From Heterodera schachtii (taxonomy: Eukaryota > Nematoda > Chromadorea > Rhabditida > Heteroderidae), in NCBI GenBank assembly GCA_023374025.1, contig SIJG01000058.1:738903-802902 (forward strand): DNA of 64,000 bases, in the 5' to 3' direction. The translations under genes were made by a program, and so were the position numbers. The notes under the pieces are model-generated. The model was not told the DNA's origin and ran no database searches. It saw only the letters and a program-made list of their open reading frames with translations. Shown here in pieces: positions 1 to 11,904 of the stretch (position 1 is the stretch's first letter; each line of letters starts with the position of its first letter).

Positions 1-1074
1 AAACTATAAATAAAAAATATTTATTTTTTACTTTATGTTCATCTTCATAAATTTTTTTATCCTAGCTTCTCATGCGATATTTCTTGCACGCATTTCCTCT
101 GGACACATGCTCTTTTATGATATATTTTTTATTTTGGAATTAAATTTAGCTAATAATTTTTTAAATTAGATTGCAAAAAATCAAAAATTTTATTAAACTA
201 GAAGACTTAGGATTTCATTAATTTTATTTTGTTTAATAAGCTTTTAATTTGATCTGCTGATAAAACAATCATTCAATTTTACTTCCTAATTATACTGCGA
301 AAATAATGATAAAATTAAAATTGGGGGCATATTGACTTGCCAAATTGTATCGCCATACAAAGAACATCTACAATACTATGGATGATGCTATTGGATAGCC
401 CATAAAGAACGCTACAAAAAATTCACTTTCATTTTTCATTGGTTTCCAACATTTTATATTTTATATAATGAGTGTCCGTACACTTATGACCATGACTGTA
501 TTATCATATAAATTGTTATTTAAGAAAAACTTAATTTGCAACAAATTTTGTTTTATTATGATTACTAAACTTATCTAGCTTTTAATAATTTTTCATCTGT
601 GAGTTTAATGTGGAAAAAATACAAATATCTTTTATTTAGAATCATAATAAATTCATTTTTATTGATTTCAATAATAAAAATAATAGTTAAAAATTATTTT
701 TTTATTAAAGTGTATTAAATATAGTAAAATTTCAAATCAGAAAAATGTTATGGAAAATACGTCGTCATAGATCGAAGCCATTAATATATTTTACATTTTC
801 ATTTTTATTTTTTATTTAGGTATTTTCTCATATGCTTAAATTGTTACAATTTTTTACCAGATATTAAAGGACCATTTGAAGTATTCTATGATAATCATAA
901 TATTGTTCTGTTTTTGTTATAGTAAGCTTTCAAGAAAAAATTCATGAATCTTCTATTGCAATGAAAGTTATTTTCCCAGATCCTTTATTTATTACTGTTA
1001 TTTTTTTTTATTAAAATAATCGAAAAAAAATTTTTTTCCTCTTTTAATTGTATAAGATTGATTTTAATCGATGG

Positions 1075-1137
1075 CAGATCATTTCGTCATTGATCGTTTC
1101 GTCACTGTTCAGTTCGTCACTGATCATTTAGTCACAG
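1075..1137. repeat. Short tandem repeat, about 15-16-bp unit
   Basis: About four imperfect copies of a unit resembling ATCGTTTCGTCACTG lie head to tail. The unit boundaries wobble by a base. Its repeated CGTC makes it stand out from the T-rich surroundings. No function is apparent. Confidence 0.6.
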
Positions 1138-1345
1138 GAATAATTTTTAAAAAATTTTGATAAATATTGAAAATTTTTTGTTTTACATATGTTTCATATA
1201 CTTCTCATTGGTTTTCTCGCAAATTGCAAACTTAAATTTCTGTTTTATTTTCATAAAATGACCACTTGGATTCAACTTAGACAAAAAACCAGTGATCAGA
1301 TGTATTCGTCAAAAAATTTGTTAAAAGGGATGCTTAATGTTTCAG

Positions 1346-1555
1346 CGATGGTGACATTTCGTTGCTGATTATGAAAATGCACCAGCAAATGGCATTAGAG
1401 GGAAAGGTCTTAAGCGTAAATCTCTCTATGTTGATCAAGACAATAATTTGTGTCAAATTTTTTGCTCAATTTATGCAGAAAGCAGCTACCAGAAAATACC
1501 CATCGATATCTCAGAGCAATATGATTTAGGACACAATCAAATTCGTGATCAATGA
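1346..1555 (+). other. Exon-like or relic coding island, unidentified
   Basis: A less AT-rich stretch follows an acceptor-like sequence (AATGTTTCAG ending at 1345). Two + strand frames stay open for roughly 58-65 codons after it. One starts with residues DGDISLLIMKMHQ, the other contains GIRGKGLKRKSLYVDQDNN. I do not recognise a family in either. It could be a decayed transposon ORF, a lone exon or chance. No donor site, partner exon or start codon can be defended. Confidence 0.2.
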
Positions 1556-4500
1556 CCTCGAAAACATATAAACTCATTTGATTTGAATTAAGGAATATGC
1601 AGCTGAATACTTACTTTATGAATATTTTTATTCTGATCTTGTTAATCTACAAATTAAATTGGATCTAAAATAAGAAAAAATAATTTATATCTAATTAATA
1701 AGCATATAAAATTTTCTTTATTTTAAGCTGGCAAGGACATGTTTTTATATTTTTCTCGGGCGCGGAAGTTCTACATTCAGCGTTTCTTCCATAGTTGAAT
1801 TATATTTCATTGTTAGAGTTATTTGATTTGTGTGACGATGGCAACATTTCAAAAAATAAATAAATAATTAGATTTTATTTATTTTTATTTTTTTATTCTC
1901 TTTTATTGTGTTTTAAATCATCAAAGTTTTTAATGGCCATTAATTTCCTTTGTGAATTTAAATTATATTTACACATATACCGCCTCCTCCTTATCTTTCT
2001 GAATCAATAGTCCATAATCTCATCTCACATTCAAAATTTGGTGGTTGAATAAAAAAAAGCTCATCAGATTAGCATCAGTCATTTTTAATTATTTGTTTAA
2101 AATTATATTTTCGTTATCAGTTTTTTAATTTTTTTATATTTATTTTTCAAAATACTAAAGAGATTTTATATAATTTATTAGGAAATATATATATATATTT
2201 TTTTATATTTTCAATTACTTAAAAAGAGATATTAACTTTATTACTCACCATAAAAAATCTTTAATTTTTAAGATTGTACTTTTATTGTTTGTATAAAAAA
2301 TGGAAAAAAATCAAATTAAGATTTTTTATTTTATTTAAATTCAATTTAATTTAATAAATTGAGTAATAAAAATAGATTCTTTTAAATTATCATATTAAAA
2401 CTATATTACAAAATTGTGTTATAAGTATTCATGTCCGATAGAGCTGACAAATTATTCTGTACAATTAAATCATTGAAAGTATTTTAGGTGGCTTCATTTA
2501 TTTGTTAAGTTTATCAATCTATCAATCGTTGATACAATTCTTTTAAAGTATGATAGAAAACCTAAAGTTGATTTGGATATTCATATTACCAGTTAATTTC
2601 AAATATAAATTAAGTTCTAAGTCTTTTCGTCTCCATTTTTATTACATTGATTTGTTTACTTTTATTCTATTTCAATTACCTTTTTTAAATTTTGTAAATA
2701 AATATACAATTATTAGTGCTTTTATTTTTTTTCTTAATTATTAATTATGATTTATTTGCTGTTCATCGTTTTTTGTATTCTATTTTATTTTACTTTTCGA
2801 ACTTCCTTTTATTATCTTATAATTATGATCGGTGCCACAATTATCTCTTTTGAATATCTATCGATTTTTGTTTGGCTTTATCATCTTAATATATTTTCAT
2901 TTTCCTTTTTATAGCTTTCTAACAAATATTTTATAGCTAAAATTAAAAAAAAACAAATTATTTGTATTAAAAAATTTTGTTTCATAAAATTTATATTTTA
3001 AATTAAATAATATTAAACATTTTAATTTTAACTTTTTTTTAAAACTTGTTTTTTTTTTAAATTTATTTTAATGTGCTTTAGTTGTTGCGTAAATTGTACA
3101 ACTGTGACCCCTATATAACTCCTGTTAAATCAAATATATTTTTGCAATTTACTATTTAGTTTTTTTAATTGAATAACTTTTGTTTTTCAACGATTTAGTA
3201 TTTAAATTAAATTTTTTTTGCATATTTTTAACGAGAAAATGCAAATAATATTTTTGAGCTTACTCATATTGCCTAATAAGAAAAACCAATATTTGCTATT
3301 TCCGACTATGTCAAATAAACATTTTACAAATTATACGAAAGAGGATAGAATTTTATACATTTTAGAGTTTTATTTTTTAGTTTTTAAGTATTTTTATTTT
3401 TTAATAACAAACGATCTTTTCATTAATTCCAATGCTGGCATTAAATAATTCTTTGTTTGGCCAGTTTGTCAATTTCTAAAATTTCAATATGATAATGTTA
3501 TTAATTAATACTATATAATACAAATGTCACATCAAATTGATGTTAGCTTTGCGGTTATATAAATGATTTATGTTTTTTTTTGTAATGAGCTTATAATTAT
3601 TTCTTTACAAAAATCCAATGAATGGTCTTTTAAATCTTCTTTTTTACTGAATAAATTTAAATCGTTTATTATTGTCACTTTAAATATAAAGGGCCCGGAT
3701 TTGTATGGATTTCCACATTTTTTCACGTTTATTTCTGCCTTAAAAGCACGTTTTAACAAAAAAAAGAACGAAAAATGCACCCCTAAAGATGCAAAATTTT
3801 TGTAAAAGACGTCTATAAAACCAAAAATTAAAAAAAAAATAATATAAATTAAATAGGAGTTCTCAATTGTGGATTATATAATTCATGAATTACAATTTCT
3901 TCTTAATTAATTTAAATTTTTTAAAAATTTTGGTCTTTTTGTATATTAAATTAAAATGCAGAAAAAGCGTTTCATTTACATTCCAGAACGGAAATTATGT
4001 TTTATTAAAAAAACATTTTTATTTTTCTTGCATCAAGATAAATTTTCTATTTGCTGACTTTTAATATATTTATGCTTTATGTTAATTAAAAAATTTTTTA
4101 TCTATGTTGAAGCCTGGTGGGATTAAAAGGACTAAAACGGATATTAGTATTTATGTTACTATTTCTATAACTATTATCATCTTGCGTTTAATATAATTTT
4201 TTGTTTTGGAGTAATAAAGAATAATATTCACATATCATCGTGTTTTAATATCAAGAAGTTTAAAAAAACATCTTCTTTTTTTGGCTTGACTCCCTTGATC
4301 AGATTTGTTTAAATCTTATGGACTTATGCATCAACAAGTATTTAGTTTTATTTGCTGGTATTATTTTCTATTTTTATTTTTAATTAGATTTTTTAATTTC
4401 TGTATTGCTTGTCCATTATATTTCTAATTATAGAAGCATCGTGTCTATATTTATTTTATTTTGAGTTTTGTAACAAAGAGAAATTATTATGATAACCAAT

Positions 4501-6087
4501 ATTTAATGATTGCTTTTTATATTATCCTTCTTATAAAGTATGTATTGTTAATTGTAATTTTAGTGGGTCATTTCAAAATGAATTTGCTTTTAATGTAATA
4601 ACATTTGATTTGACATATAAAATATTGTATTTATTTTATCTATCATCGGCGGGATACGTTCAATTATTGGTTCGTTGATCTGTTAAAGGGTTTTTTTTAA
4701 TTTTTATTCGCTTTCAATTTCTCTAATAAATACTCGTTGCGCGTAGTGAAATATTGTATGAACTAATTTAGATGAAAATTTGATGATGGTGATTATGTGC
4801 CAAAATGCAGATTGCCACTGTTCATTCAATATAAATAGCGGAATTTTCACAAATAATTCGCTACCAGATGTTTAAAATTTAATTCTAAACTAGTTGAGAA
4901 ATTATTATTTTTAACAAAATAATTTTAATTATTCAAATTAGAATTCGCTCTTTAATTTTTTCTTTTTTTTGTTTAATGAACAATTTCTAATAGTACTGAT
5001 AGGAAAAATTGATTTTATCTTTTTCTATATTTTTTTTTAAAAATATATTTTTAATTATAGAATTGTTAATTCAGTTTATTTTCCTATTCCATTGCCCCCA
5101 TGGCCTAAAGCTCATCGGTTTTTTGCACTTCTGAGTGCATCTTCATCATTTAAAATTATTACGTAATTGGCCTTCTTCTAAAAACTTTCATTATTTATTT
5201 TTTCATAATTTTTATAAATTATTATTTTGTCAACGTAGCATTATTTTTAAATTTCGTCCAATCTTTAATACTTGCTAATAAATTAAGTTTAATTATTTTA
5301 TAAAATAAAGTTTATTTGATTTGTCTCTTAATTTTTTATGTTTATTAATACATTTTCACTTCCTAGCTTTATTTTAATGGTTAATTTAAATATATCCTTT
5401 AAATCACAAACTTTGCAAAAAGATAATATTTTTTTTGAATTTTAATTTATTATTAAATTTATAATATTATGCATAAATATTGATTTTATTTGTATTATAA
5501 ATTTTTTTAGTTTCTTGATTAAATAAAATAATAATAAAAATATATAATAGTTTAAAATAACCTTATAAGTATTTCTTTGTTATAATATTTTGCTATCCAT
5601 ATTTAAATGTTAACTTCACTTCGGCCGTTTTCTCGCTTCATGATACTTCCAGCTTAGGGCTTGATACATTTTTATATACATCAAATAATCAATAATCAGA
5701 TATATTTTTTATTTATCAATATTTTAGCATTTCAATTCATATTTGGCCGCTTCTCAACTACTTCTTCTGTTTTTAATTCGTATATCGTTATAAATTGAAC
5801 ACTGCTGAAGTTTTAAATAATAATGTTTTTATATAAAATTAAATGATATGTAAATATTTATCTTTATTAATTCCTTTTTTGGTCTTTATTTTCTTTAAGA
5901 TTTTACATATTGAAATTCTTAATATTCAAAAATGGCTAATTTTTCTAGTCTATTTTCAATTCAAATTAAAACTAATTTTAATTTTTGAAGACTTATTGCT
6001 ATCAAATTTTTTAAATTAATTTTATGTTGCTTTATATTTTGTTTTTGGTCGATCAGCCTTATCCTTCTTTTCTACTTGCTTTTTTAG

Positions 6088-6155
6088 GTAATCCGAAAAT
6101 GGATCTTCTCACATCATTTTCTCAAGAACCAAATCCCTCCCATGAATCATTGTAA
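6088..6155 (+). other. Exon-like fragment after TTTTTTAG
   Basis: A polypyrimidine tract ending TTTTTTAG is followed by a short balanced-composition stretch. It is open to a TAA and reads MDLLTSFSQEPNPSHESL from the internal ATG at 6099. It has the form of a nematode terminal exon, but T-rich DNA offers many such acceptor-like sites and no upstream exon is evident. Confidence 0.15.
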
Positions 6156-6312
6156 TAAGCAATGAATGGACACTGATCAATCATATGATTTTAATTTATG
6201 ATTTAAATTTTTGTTTATTTTTTTAGTAATTTATTTTAATTTTCTAATAAATTGTATCATTATCTTTAACTTTTATTTTAATTTTATAGTTTATTTTTTC
6301 AAAATTGTCCAG

Positions 6313-6381
6313 GCAATAAAGAATCATCCTTCTCTTCCTCCTAAAATTCCTCCTAAAAATCTCATTAAAAAATTTTTCTAG
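6313..6381 (+). other. Exon-like fragment after TTGTCCAG
   Basis: Twenty-two codons are open from an acceptor-like TTGTCCAG to TAG. The peptide is proline- and lysine-rich (AIKNHPSLPPKIPPKN...). It lies about 160 bases after the similar fragment at 6088-6155. Either piece could be chance. Confidence 0.12.
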
Positions 6382-6554
6382 CCATATTCTAATGGTTCTT
6401 TTTATTTTACCTTCATATTTATTATTTTGTTCATTGTTTTCCTTTTTAAAAATTGATAGATTTTACAATTGGAAATTAATGATTTTGAATCATTTTTTTA
6501 ACAAAAATTTTAATAGGCATTATAATTATGATTCTGGTAAATGTTCGGTCTTTA

Positions 6555-6655
6555 TTCTTGGGCTATAATTATGGAGTTCTAATTTTTAAATATCCCTTAA
6601 GATTTAAAGGTAAAGCTAATTCTGGGTATTCTTCCGACTCAAAGGTCGGGTGAGC
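6555..6655 (+). repeat. Inverted partner of 28555-28655, with CCGAC hairpin
   Basis: The stretch ends with GTATTCTTCCGACTCAAAGG followed by TCGG, in which CCGAC and GTCGG form a 5-bp stem around TCAAAG. About 100 bases, including GGGCTATAA and AAAGCTA(A)TTCTG, match the reverse complement of 28555-28655. A shorter third copy of the hairpin lies at 8007-8030. The family is unknown. Confidence 0.55.
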
Positions 6656-8006
6656 ATTTTTTCTTCTTCATATTATATCAATTTTTATTACTTTTCGTTT
6701 ATTTTATTCTTGTTTATATTGATTATTCAAATGAGCATTTGTTTCTCAAAATCCCGTTCAATTTCAGCAGTTTTTTCTTAATTTATTATTAAAATTCATT
6801 GGATAAGTTTATATTAAATTATTAAAAATATTTATATATTATTGTTGTATTTTAAAAATGAAACTGCGTTATCAATTATGTTTTGAAATTATGTTTTAAA
6901 TTTGATGATTTAAAATATATAATTTTATTTTATTAAACCTAAATATTCTTTTTATATTATTTTATCCTTTGTTCATTACACAACATCGTCCTATTTTTTC
7001 CATAACGTCTAAATTCTACGTAAATTTGTTCTCTAATTGCTTAATGTGAATTCATAATTTTAACTTAAATTATCACCGTTGGGTTGCCAAATTAATATAT
7101 AATAGATTTGGTAATTTTTCACTAGTCAAATAGTGGGATGTTTTTTTCCATTGGACCGCTTAATAATTTGATAATTTAGTTTTTAATATATTAATTTTAT
7201 CATTTTAAAGCTATAAAAACATATTTATATTTTCAACAATTAATTGTAAAATTGATTGTGTATTCATCAGAATCATCGGTTGATTTAGACATTCTTTTTT
7301 TGTCATATTTTATGAAGTTTAATAATTTAATTTATGTTTTTAATCAATTTTTCTTTCTAATTATTGATTTATTACTTTTAAACATAAATTAAGTTTTTAA
7401 ATTATTTTATTCCGTTCATGTCAGTGCATTCCTCCTTTTTTTCATAACGTATAAATTGGATCCAACTGTTTTAGAATTGTTTGACCTTCTCTCGTCGGGC
7501 TTATTTTATATGGCCTATTTTACAACAATTATTTTTAGAAAATAATTTATTGTTTTTTTTTTGTATATTCATCAATTTATTTCTGACATGTACTTTTTGT
7601 TTTATCAAAAAAAGATTTTTAATATATTTTTTACCTTAAAAATGGTAATACAAATGTCATTTTTAATTAAGAATTTTTTCAATACAATATTTCCATTTCC
7701 AGCGATTCCATTTATATGGATTTCTCTCGAGGATTGAATGATTTTTTCTGGGTGTTTTCAGTCATGTATCAAAAGTAAATAATTTTTTTATTTTTTGAGA
7801 ATTAAAATTTTTATATGTACAAGTAATTTTTGGAAAGTTCTTTAATTTATATTTTAAATTATTTCTTACAAACAATTTTTAAATTTGTATTATCTTATAT
7901 TACAGTAATTTTTCATTTGAGTTTTTAAATTATTAAATTTTTATTGCAATAATTTTCTATTTTATAGGCTTTTTTATTTCATTTTTTTTTATTTATATGA
8001 AATTTT

Positions 8007-8030
8007 GTATTCTTCCGACTCGAAGGTCGG
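8007..8030 (+). repeat. CCGAC-hairpin repeat, short copy
   Basis: This repeats the core GTATTCTTCCGACTCGAAGG of the element at 6555-6655, with one loop change (TCGAAG) that leaves the CCGAC/GTCGG stem intact. The wider flank does not match, so it may be a small separate unit. Confidence 0.45.
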
Positions 8031-8421
8031 TGGGAGATTCTTTCGTCGGTATACTTGATAAATAATTTTTATCTATTTTTGTTTTATTAAAATGTCATTT
8101 GGTGTGCTCTGTTTTCATATTTTGTCAATTCATTTTTCATCATTCTAGACACAACAGAGAATCCAGTATATTGACATGGAATAATTTAGAAAACCTTAAC
8201 AAGCACAAAATGCCATACCTAATTAGGCTTAGAATAAGATTTTGGCTATTTGAAAAATTATCTTTCATTCTACCTTTATTCAGTGAAAAAGGTGATTTTC
8301 GGGAGAATATACATTTTCAAAAAATAAATTTGCAAAAATTCCAATAAATTCAATAGCTCAAAAATTGGAATTAAAAATTGTACAAAAAAATTTTATTTAT
8401 TTGTCAAAAAAAAAAGAATAA

Positions 8422-8456
8422 TCCACGAAAGGGAAAAAGTTCGCTTACTTCGTGGA
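8422..8456 (-). other. 3'-terminal hairpin of the LINE relic
   Basis: TCCACGAA and TTCGTGGA form a perfect 8-bp stem around a 19-base loop. Read on the element's strand, the loop contains GTAAGCG and ends CCCT. The hairpin at 50666-50699 has the same arrangement (GTAAGTG ... CCCCT before TTCG). In several LINE families a 3' stem-loop is the recognition site for the reverse transcriptase, so that role is inferred here. Confidence 0.5.
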
Positions 8457-8573
8457 CATATGCAATATAAATATAGTCCACAAGTAAATGGAAAAAAAAC
8501 ATCAACGAATCCAAAGAAACAATATAAAGTCAATACACTAAAAACGACCAAATCACAACCATAACACATTATC

Positions 8574-8891
8574 TCAAAGAATTTTTAATTTTATTTTTGG
8601 ATTGGTTAAAAGAGTTTGTTTTAATGAGCTCTTTATCGAGTTGATTCCACAATTTGTTGCCCTCCCAGCAAAGGCAATGAATTTTTTGCCAAGTTTGTAT
8701 TTTGTGTTAAATCTGTAAAAGGGGATGTTAAAGCGTGTTGATGGATTAAAAATGAAGAAAAGTTTCAGATCTGTTCGGCCATAAACAATTTTATGTGCCA
8801 TGAATAGATCGAATAAGTTTCGCCTATTCTCAAGTGTTGGCAGTTGCAGGTATTCTATCGATTTTAGTATGAAATTGGTGGAAGTCTGCAT
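8574..8891 (-). pseudogene. LINE reverse-transcriptase C-terminal fragment
   Basis: About 105 residues are open up to the stop. The spacing of LENRRNLFDLFMAHKIVYG, then FF and STRFN, then FIAFAGRATN and a final SIKSSLKQ resembles the C-terminal tail of CR1/Jockey-type LINE ORF2 proteins (RR...DL...HKI..G...FF...TR...GR..N...S...K). In that family this tail follows the RT fingers, palm and thumb. Here the RT catalytic core and the endonuclease are absent, so it cannot be active. The tryptophan usual in the 'WN' position reads as CG. The first ATG is merely the first methionine in the surviving fragment. Recognition is by pattern, so another non-LTR clade is possible. Confidence 0.55.
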
Positions 8892-8893
8892 TT

Positions 8894-10569
8894 AAAAAAA
8901 AACTCTTTTGGTGAAATATTTTTGAAACTTCTCAATTTTATAAGTAGACAATACAATTCTTGGAAAATGTAAAAATAGGCAAATAAAAATTGCAATTTTT
9001 TTGGCTATTATAAAGTCCTATTAATTTGATAAAAATAAAATTATCTAAAATAATTAATTTTATTGCCTTTTTCAAATTTTTGATACCTTAATCGTTAATC
9101 CTTAATTTATTCAACTTTCAAGGAAGAAATATTAATAATCTGTCGGGAGGGTCCAAATCCATAACAATGAACTTAAAAAAGTAAGAGAATAAAATTCATA
9201 AAAATAATATATTTTTTATTTTTTTGTTTGAGAATTTGTTTTTTATAAGTGAATTGAATACTTAATTTTTCTTTAATTAATTAAAATGAGTAATAATTTG
9301 TCTCTAAATATAAGTTGTAATAAAAAAAACTTATTGACAAAAAATAAATTATAATTATATTAGATTTAATGAACTAATTTTTCTATAATTTTATATATGT
9401 TTGATCTTTTATTATTATTTCGTACATTTTTTGTAGAAACATTATCGTGTTAGTAATTTTGCAGATATTTTGTATAGCATTTAGATGTTCGTTTCTTGTC
9501 ATTAGAGTTAATTTTGATCATTCTTTTAATTTTTTGAAAATAAAAAATAAATATTTTGAATTGCTTGTGAAAGTTATTTTATTTAAAGATGTTTTAATTA
9601 AGATTGTATTAATCCATGTTACTTGTTCATGTGCGAATTTTTTTGTCAATTTTGTCAAGGTTGCAATTTTCGGTAAAAATAAAGTTGTTTATTTAAATAT
9701 AGTTTTATAAAAAAAATTTATTATTATGTTTTTTTATAGTTCTATTCAATTATTAATTTTTATTTTTTCTATTTCCATTTCCATTTATAATTAGATATTT
9801 ATTTATATTGACGCTCAGAGTTCATACTTTAATAATTTACTTTTGGTGAGTTCTTTTCATTAATTAATTCATAAATTTCTTGATTCTTTGTCGTTGATTT
9901 ATTTTTAAATATTTTTGTTTTTTTGAATTTAAATATCCTTATTTAAATTCTATATAATTTTTTATTGATTTCAGTTTTCTATTCTTTGCTTTTTTTTCTA
10001 AATTAACAGATTTCCACAATTACAAATTCTTTATTATTTAGGTTTTAAAAAATATCTGCCACTCCGCACCGAAACATAAATTGTCCTCATTTCGCATTTT
10101 ACATATTTTTTAATATTTTCCTATTTATTTGTTTGTATTTATGCTGTTTTTAATATTATATAATTAATTCTTTTTAATTATTTTTTTACGTTATTTCTGT
10201 ATCTTAAAATCCTCCAAATTTTTAATTTTAGGTGTTGAAAAGGCTTGAATTGTCTTTAATTAAAATATTTTGCAGAAATTCACTTTATTGTAATTCTTAT
10301 ATTTTAATTAGTGTTCATTACTATTGTATAAATCATTTTATTTCTTATGATTTATTTAATTTTTTGATTATTAGTGTGAATTTTATTATTCTCTTATGAA
10401 GTTGCTCATTTTTAATAAATTTTTTATATTCTTATTATTCTTTTTAAATTTTAAAAATATTTATGATGTTATTTCTTGCTAATTATCTGATATCCATCCG
10501 CAAATTCCCAACCACGAAGGCGGGAAATATTGAAAATTTTTGAGATTTTGAACAAATTTTCTTAATAAA
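8894..10569. other. AT-rich DNA, no gene seen
   Basis: I see nothing identifiable. Open frames such as 9447-9710 consist of F/I/L/V/K codons expected from T-rich sequence and have no family pattern. Confidence 0.6.
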
Positions 10570-10594
10570 ATTCATTAAAATTACGAAAAACTTT

Positions 10595-10646
10595 CCGGTG
10601 GCGCCTATCGGCACCGCCGACCCCCAAAACCATGGTGCCGATCGGT
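10595..10646. repeat. GC-rich palindromic module (GGCGCC core)
   Basis: The module reads CCGGTGGCGCCTATCGGCAC, then CGCCG, a C-run and a second half-copy ATGGTGCCGATCGG. A close relative (GGCGGCGCCTATAGGCACCG) lies at 61969-61999 inside the hAT-type element. It is therefore probably a piece of a dispersed repeat. No function is proposed. Confidence 0.45.
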
Positions 10647-10660
10647 ATTTTTACAAAATA

Positions 10661-11820
10661 TGAACACCAAGGCCGAAAAATAAGATTTTAGTGTCAAAAA
10701 CAATAACATTTAGCAACATTTTTTCAAATCAGTAATGACATTATGCCATAAAATTTCAAAATTATACATATATTTAAAAAATCTAAACAATTTTCGTCGC
10801 TACCCCAATCAGAACATTCTCATAAATAAGAACTAATGGAAGCCCTGGTTTAAAGGCCAGCTTGGACTCACTCATACTGGCGCTAACGAAATTCACCTGT
10901 TTATTAATGTATGCATTTATTACTGCTTTGTATTTTAAATTAATTATTTATTTCTTTATTTAATTTTTCTAAGTTTACGCATGGTTATGCAATATGTAGA
11001 TAAATTATATTCTTACTTTTTTTTAGAAACAATTAATATAACTCATAAAAAATCATATAGTTTTCACCTCAATTCACTAGTTCATTTGAAACTTTATTGT
11101 TTTAATTTTTTTTTAAAGCTTCTGATAATTAATGATTATAATTGTTATAAATTTCTTTTCCGTTCAATAAATTTCGTTTATATGATTAGTAGTGATTAAA
11201 TGAGGCTTTTCATAAAATTAAAATTTTCTATTCAGACTTGACGATAAATGAAGATTTATGATTTTTTTTTAAATTTTAATTTCTATCATTTGATGAGAAT
11301 AATAAATTGTATTTTTGAATTATTAAATTTTTATTTCATATTTCCGCTATTCACCATACTGAGCGCATTTCGCACTATTAATTCCTTGAATTTTATATTA
11401 AAATAATATGATTTATTTCGCTCATCGTGTTTTTTTCTGTTTCCATAATTCAAAAGTTATAAGCGATTATCCGTTTCGTTTTTTATTAAAATAATTTTAG
11501 CCTTTGTTAAATATTTGGAAAATCTCAGTCGCAGCTCTACTTTATTTACTGATTTTTATTGCCGATCTTCTTGCAATTCCAAAGATTATTAATTTTATTT
11601 AATCTTTTAAAATTATTTTTGATCTCGTTTAATAAAAATTTTTTTCAAATACCTAACATATTTTTTTAGTGTTTTTGTGTTTATTTGAGTTCTTCAAACT
11701 CAACACTTGCATCTATGGTAAAATTTATTTTATTTCAGAATTGCTAAAAAATGCTGTTTCTTTCTTAATCTTTTCTATATTTGATTCGATTATTAAAATT
11801 TCTTATTAAATTGAAAAACT
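10661..11820. other. AT-rich DNA, no gene seen
   Basis: This is T-rich sequence with low-complexity open frames only. Around 10830-10880 there is a small balanced stretch (AAGCCCTGGTTTAAAGGCCA) that I cannot assign. The reading frame of the downstream gag-like ORF extends upstream to a TTTTTAG at 11821-11826, so a 5' exon could lie here, but none was found. Confidence 0.5.
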
Positions 11821-11904
11821 TTTTAGGACCATTGTGAATACGCGTGCCCATGTTTATTTACAGTTGCTTCGGCAAGCAAAATAGAAGGGGCATGCACGGG
11901 TCTT

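Larger units (their letters stand above)
1..8396. other. T-rich, gene-poor repeat DNA
   Basis: No gene is recognised here. The + strand is visibly T-rich with long T/A runs, and all open frames are short and of low complexity. Occasional less AT-rich stretches of 50-200 bases (about 1340-1560, 6088-6155, 6313-6381, 8130-8345) look like relics or exon-like islands and are listed separately where something can be said. A segment near 6555-6655 recurs inverted near 28555-28655, so at least part of this DNA belongs to a dispersed family that is in the opposite orientation downstream. Confidence 0.6.
8397..8893 (-). mobile_element. 5'-truncated CR1-like LINE, 3' end
   Basis: This - strand segment holds the last roughly 105 codons of a non-LTR reverse-transcriptase ORF, a 3' UTR of about 120 bases, a terminal hairpin and an A/T-rich tail. 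Its composition is less AT-rich than the surroundings. Truncation at the 5' side is normal for LINEs. No clear target-site duplication can be read because both flanks are A/T runs. The family assignment rests on the C-terminal protein pattern and the hairpin, not on catalytic motifs, which are missing. Confidence 0.55.

Noticed and set aside
9447..9710. 87-aa ORF
   Set aside because: Composition is what T-rich random DNA gives (F, V, L, K, I, N). There is no family pattern, no splice context and no composition change.
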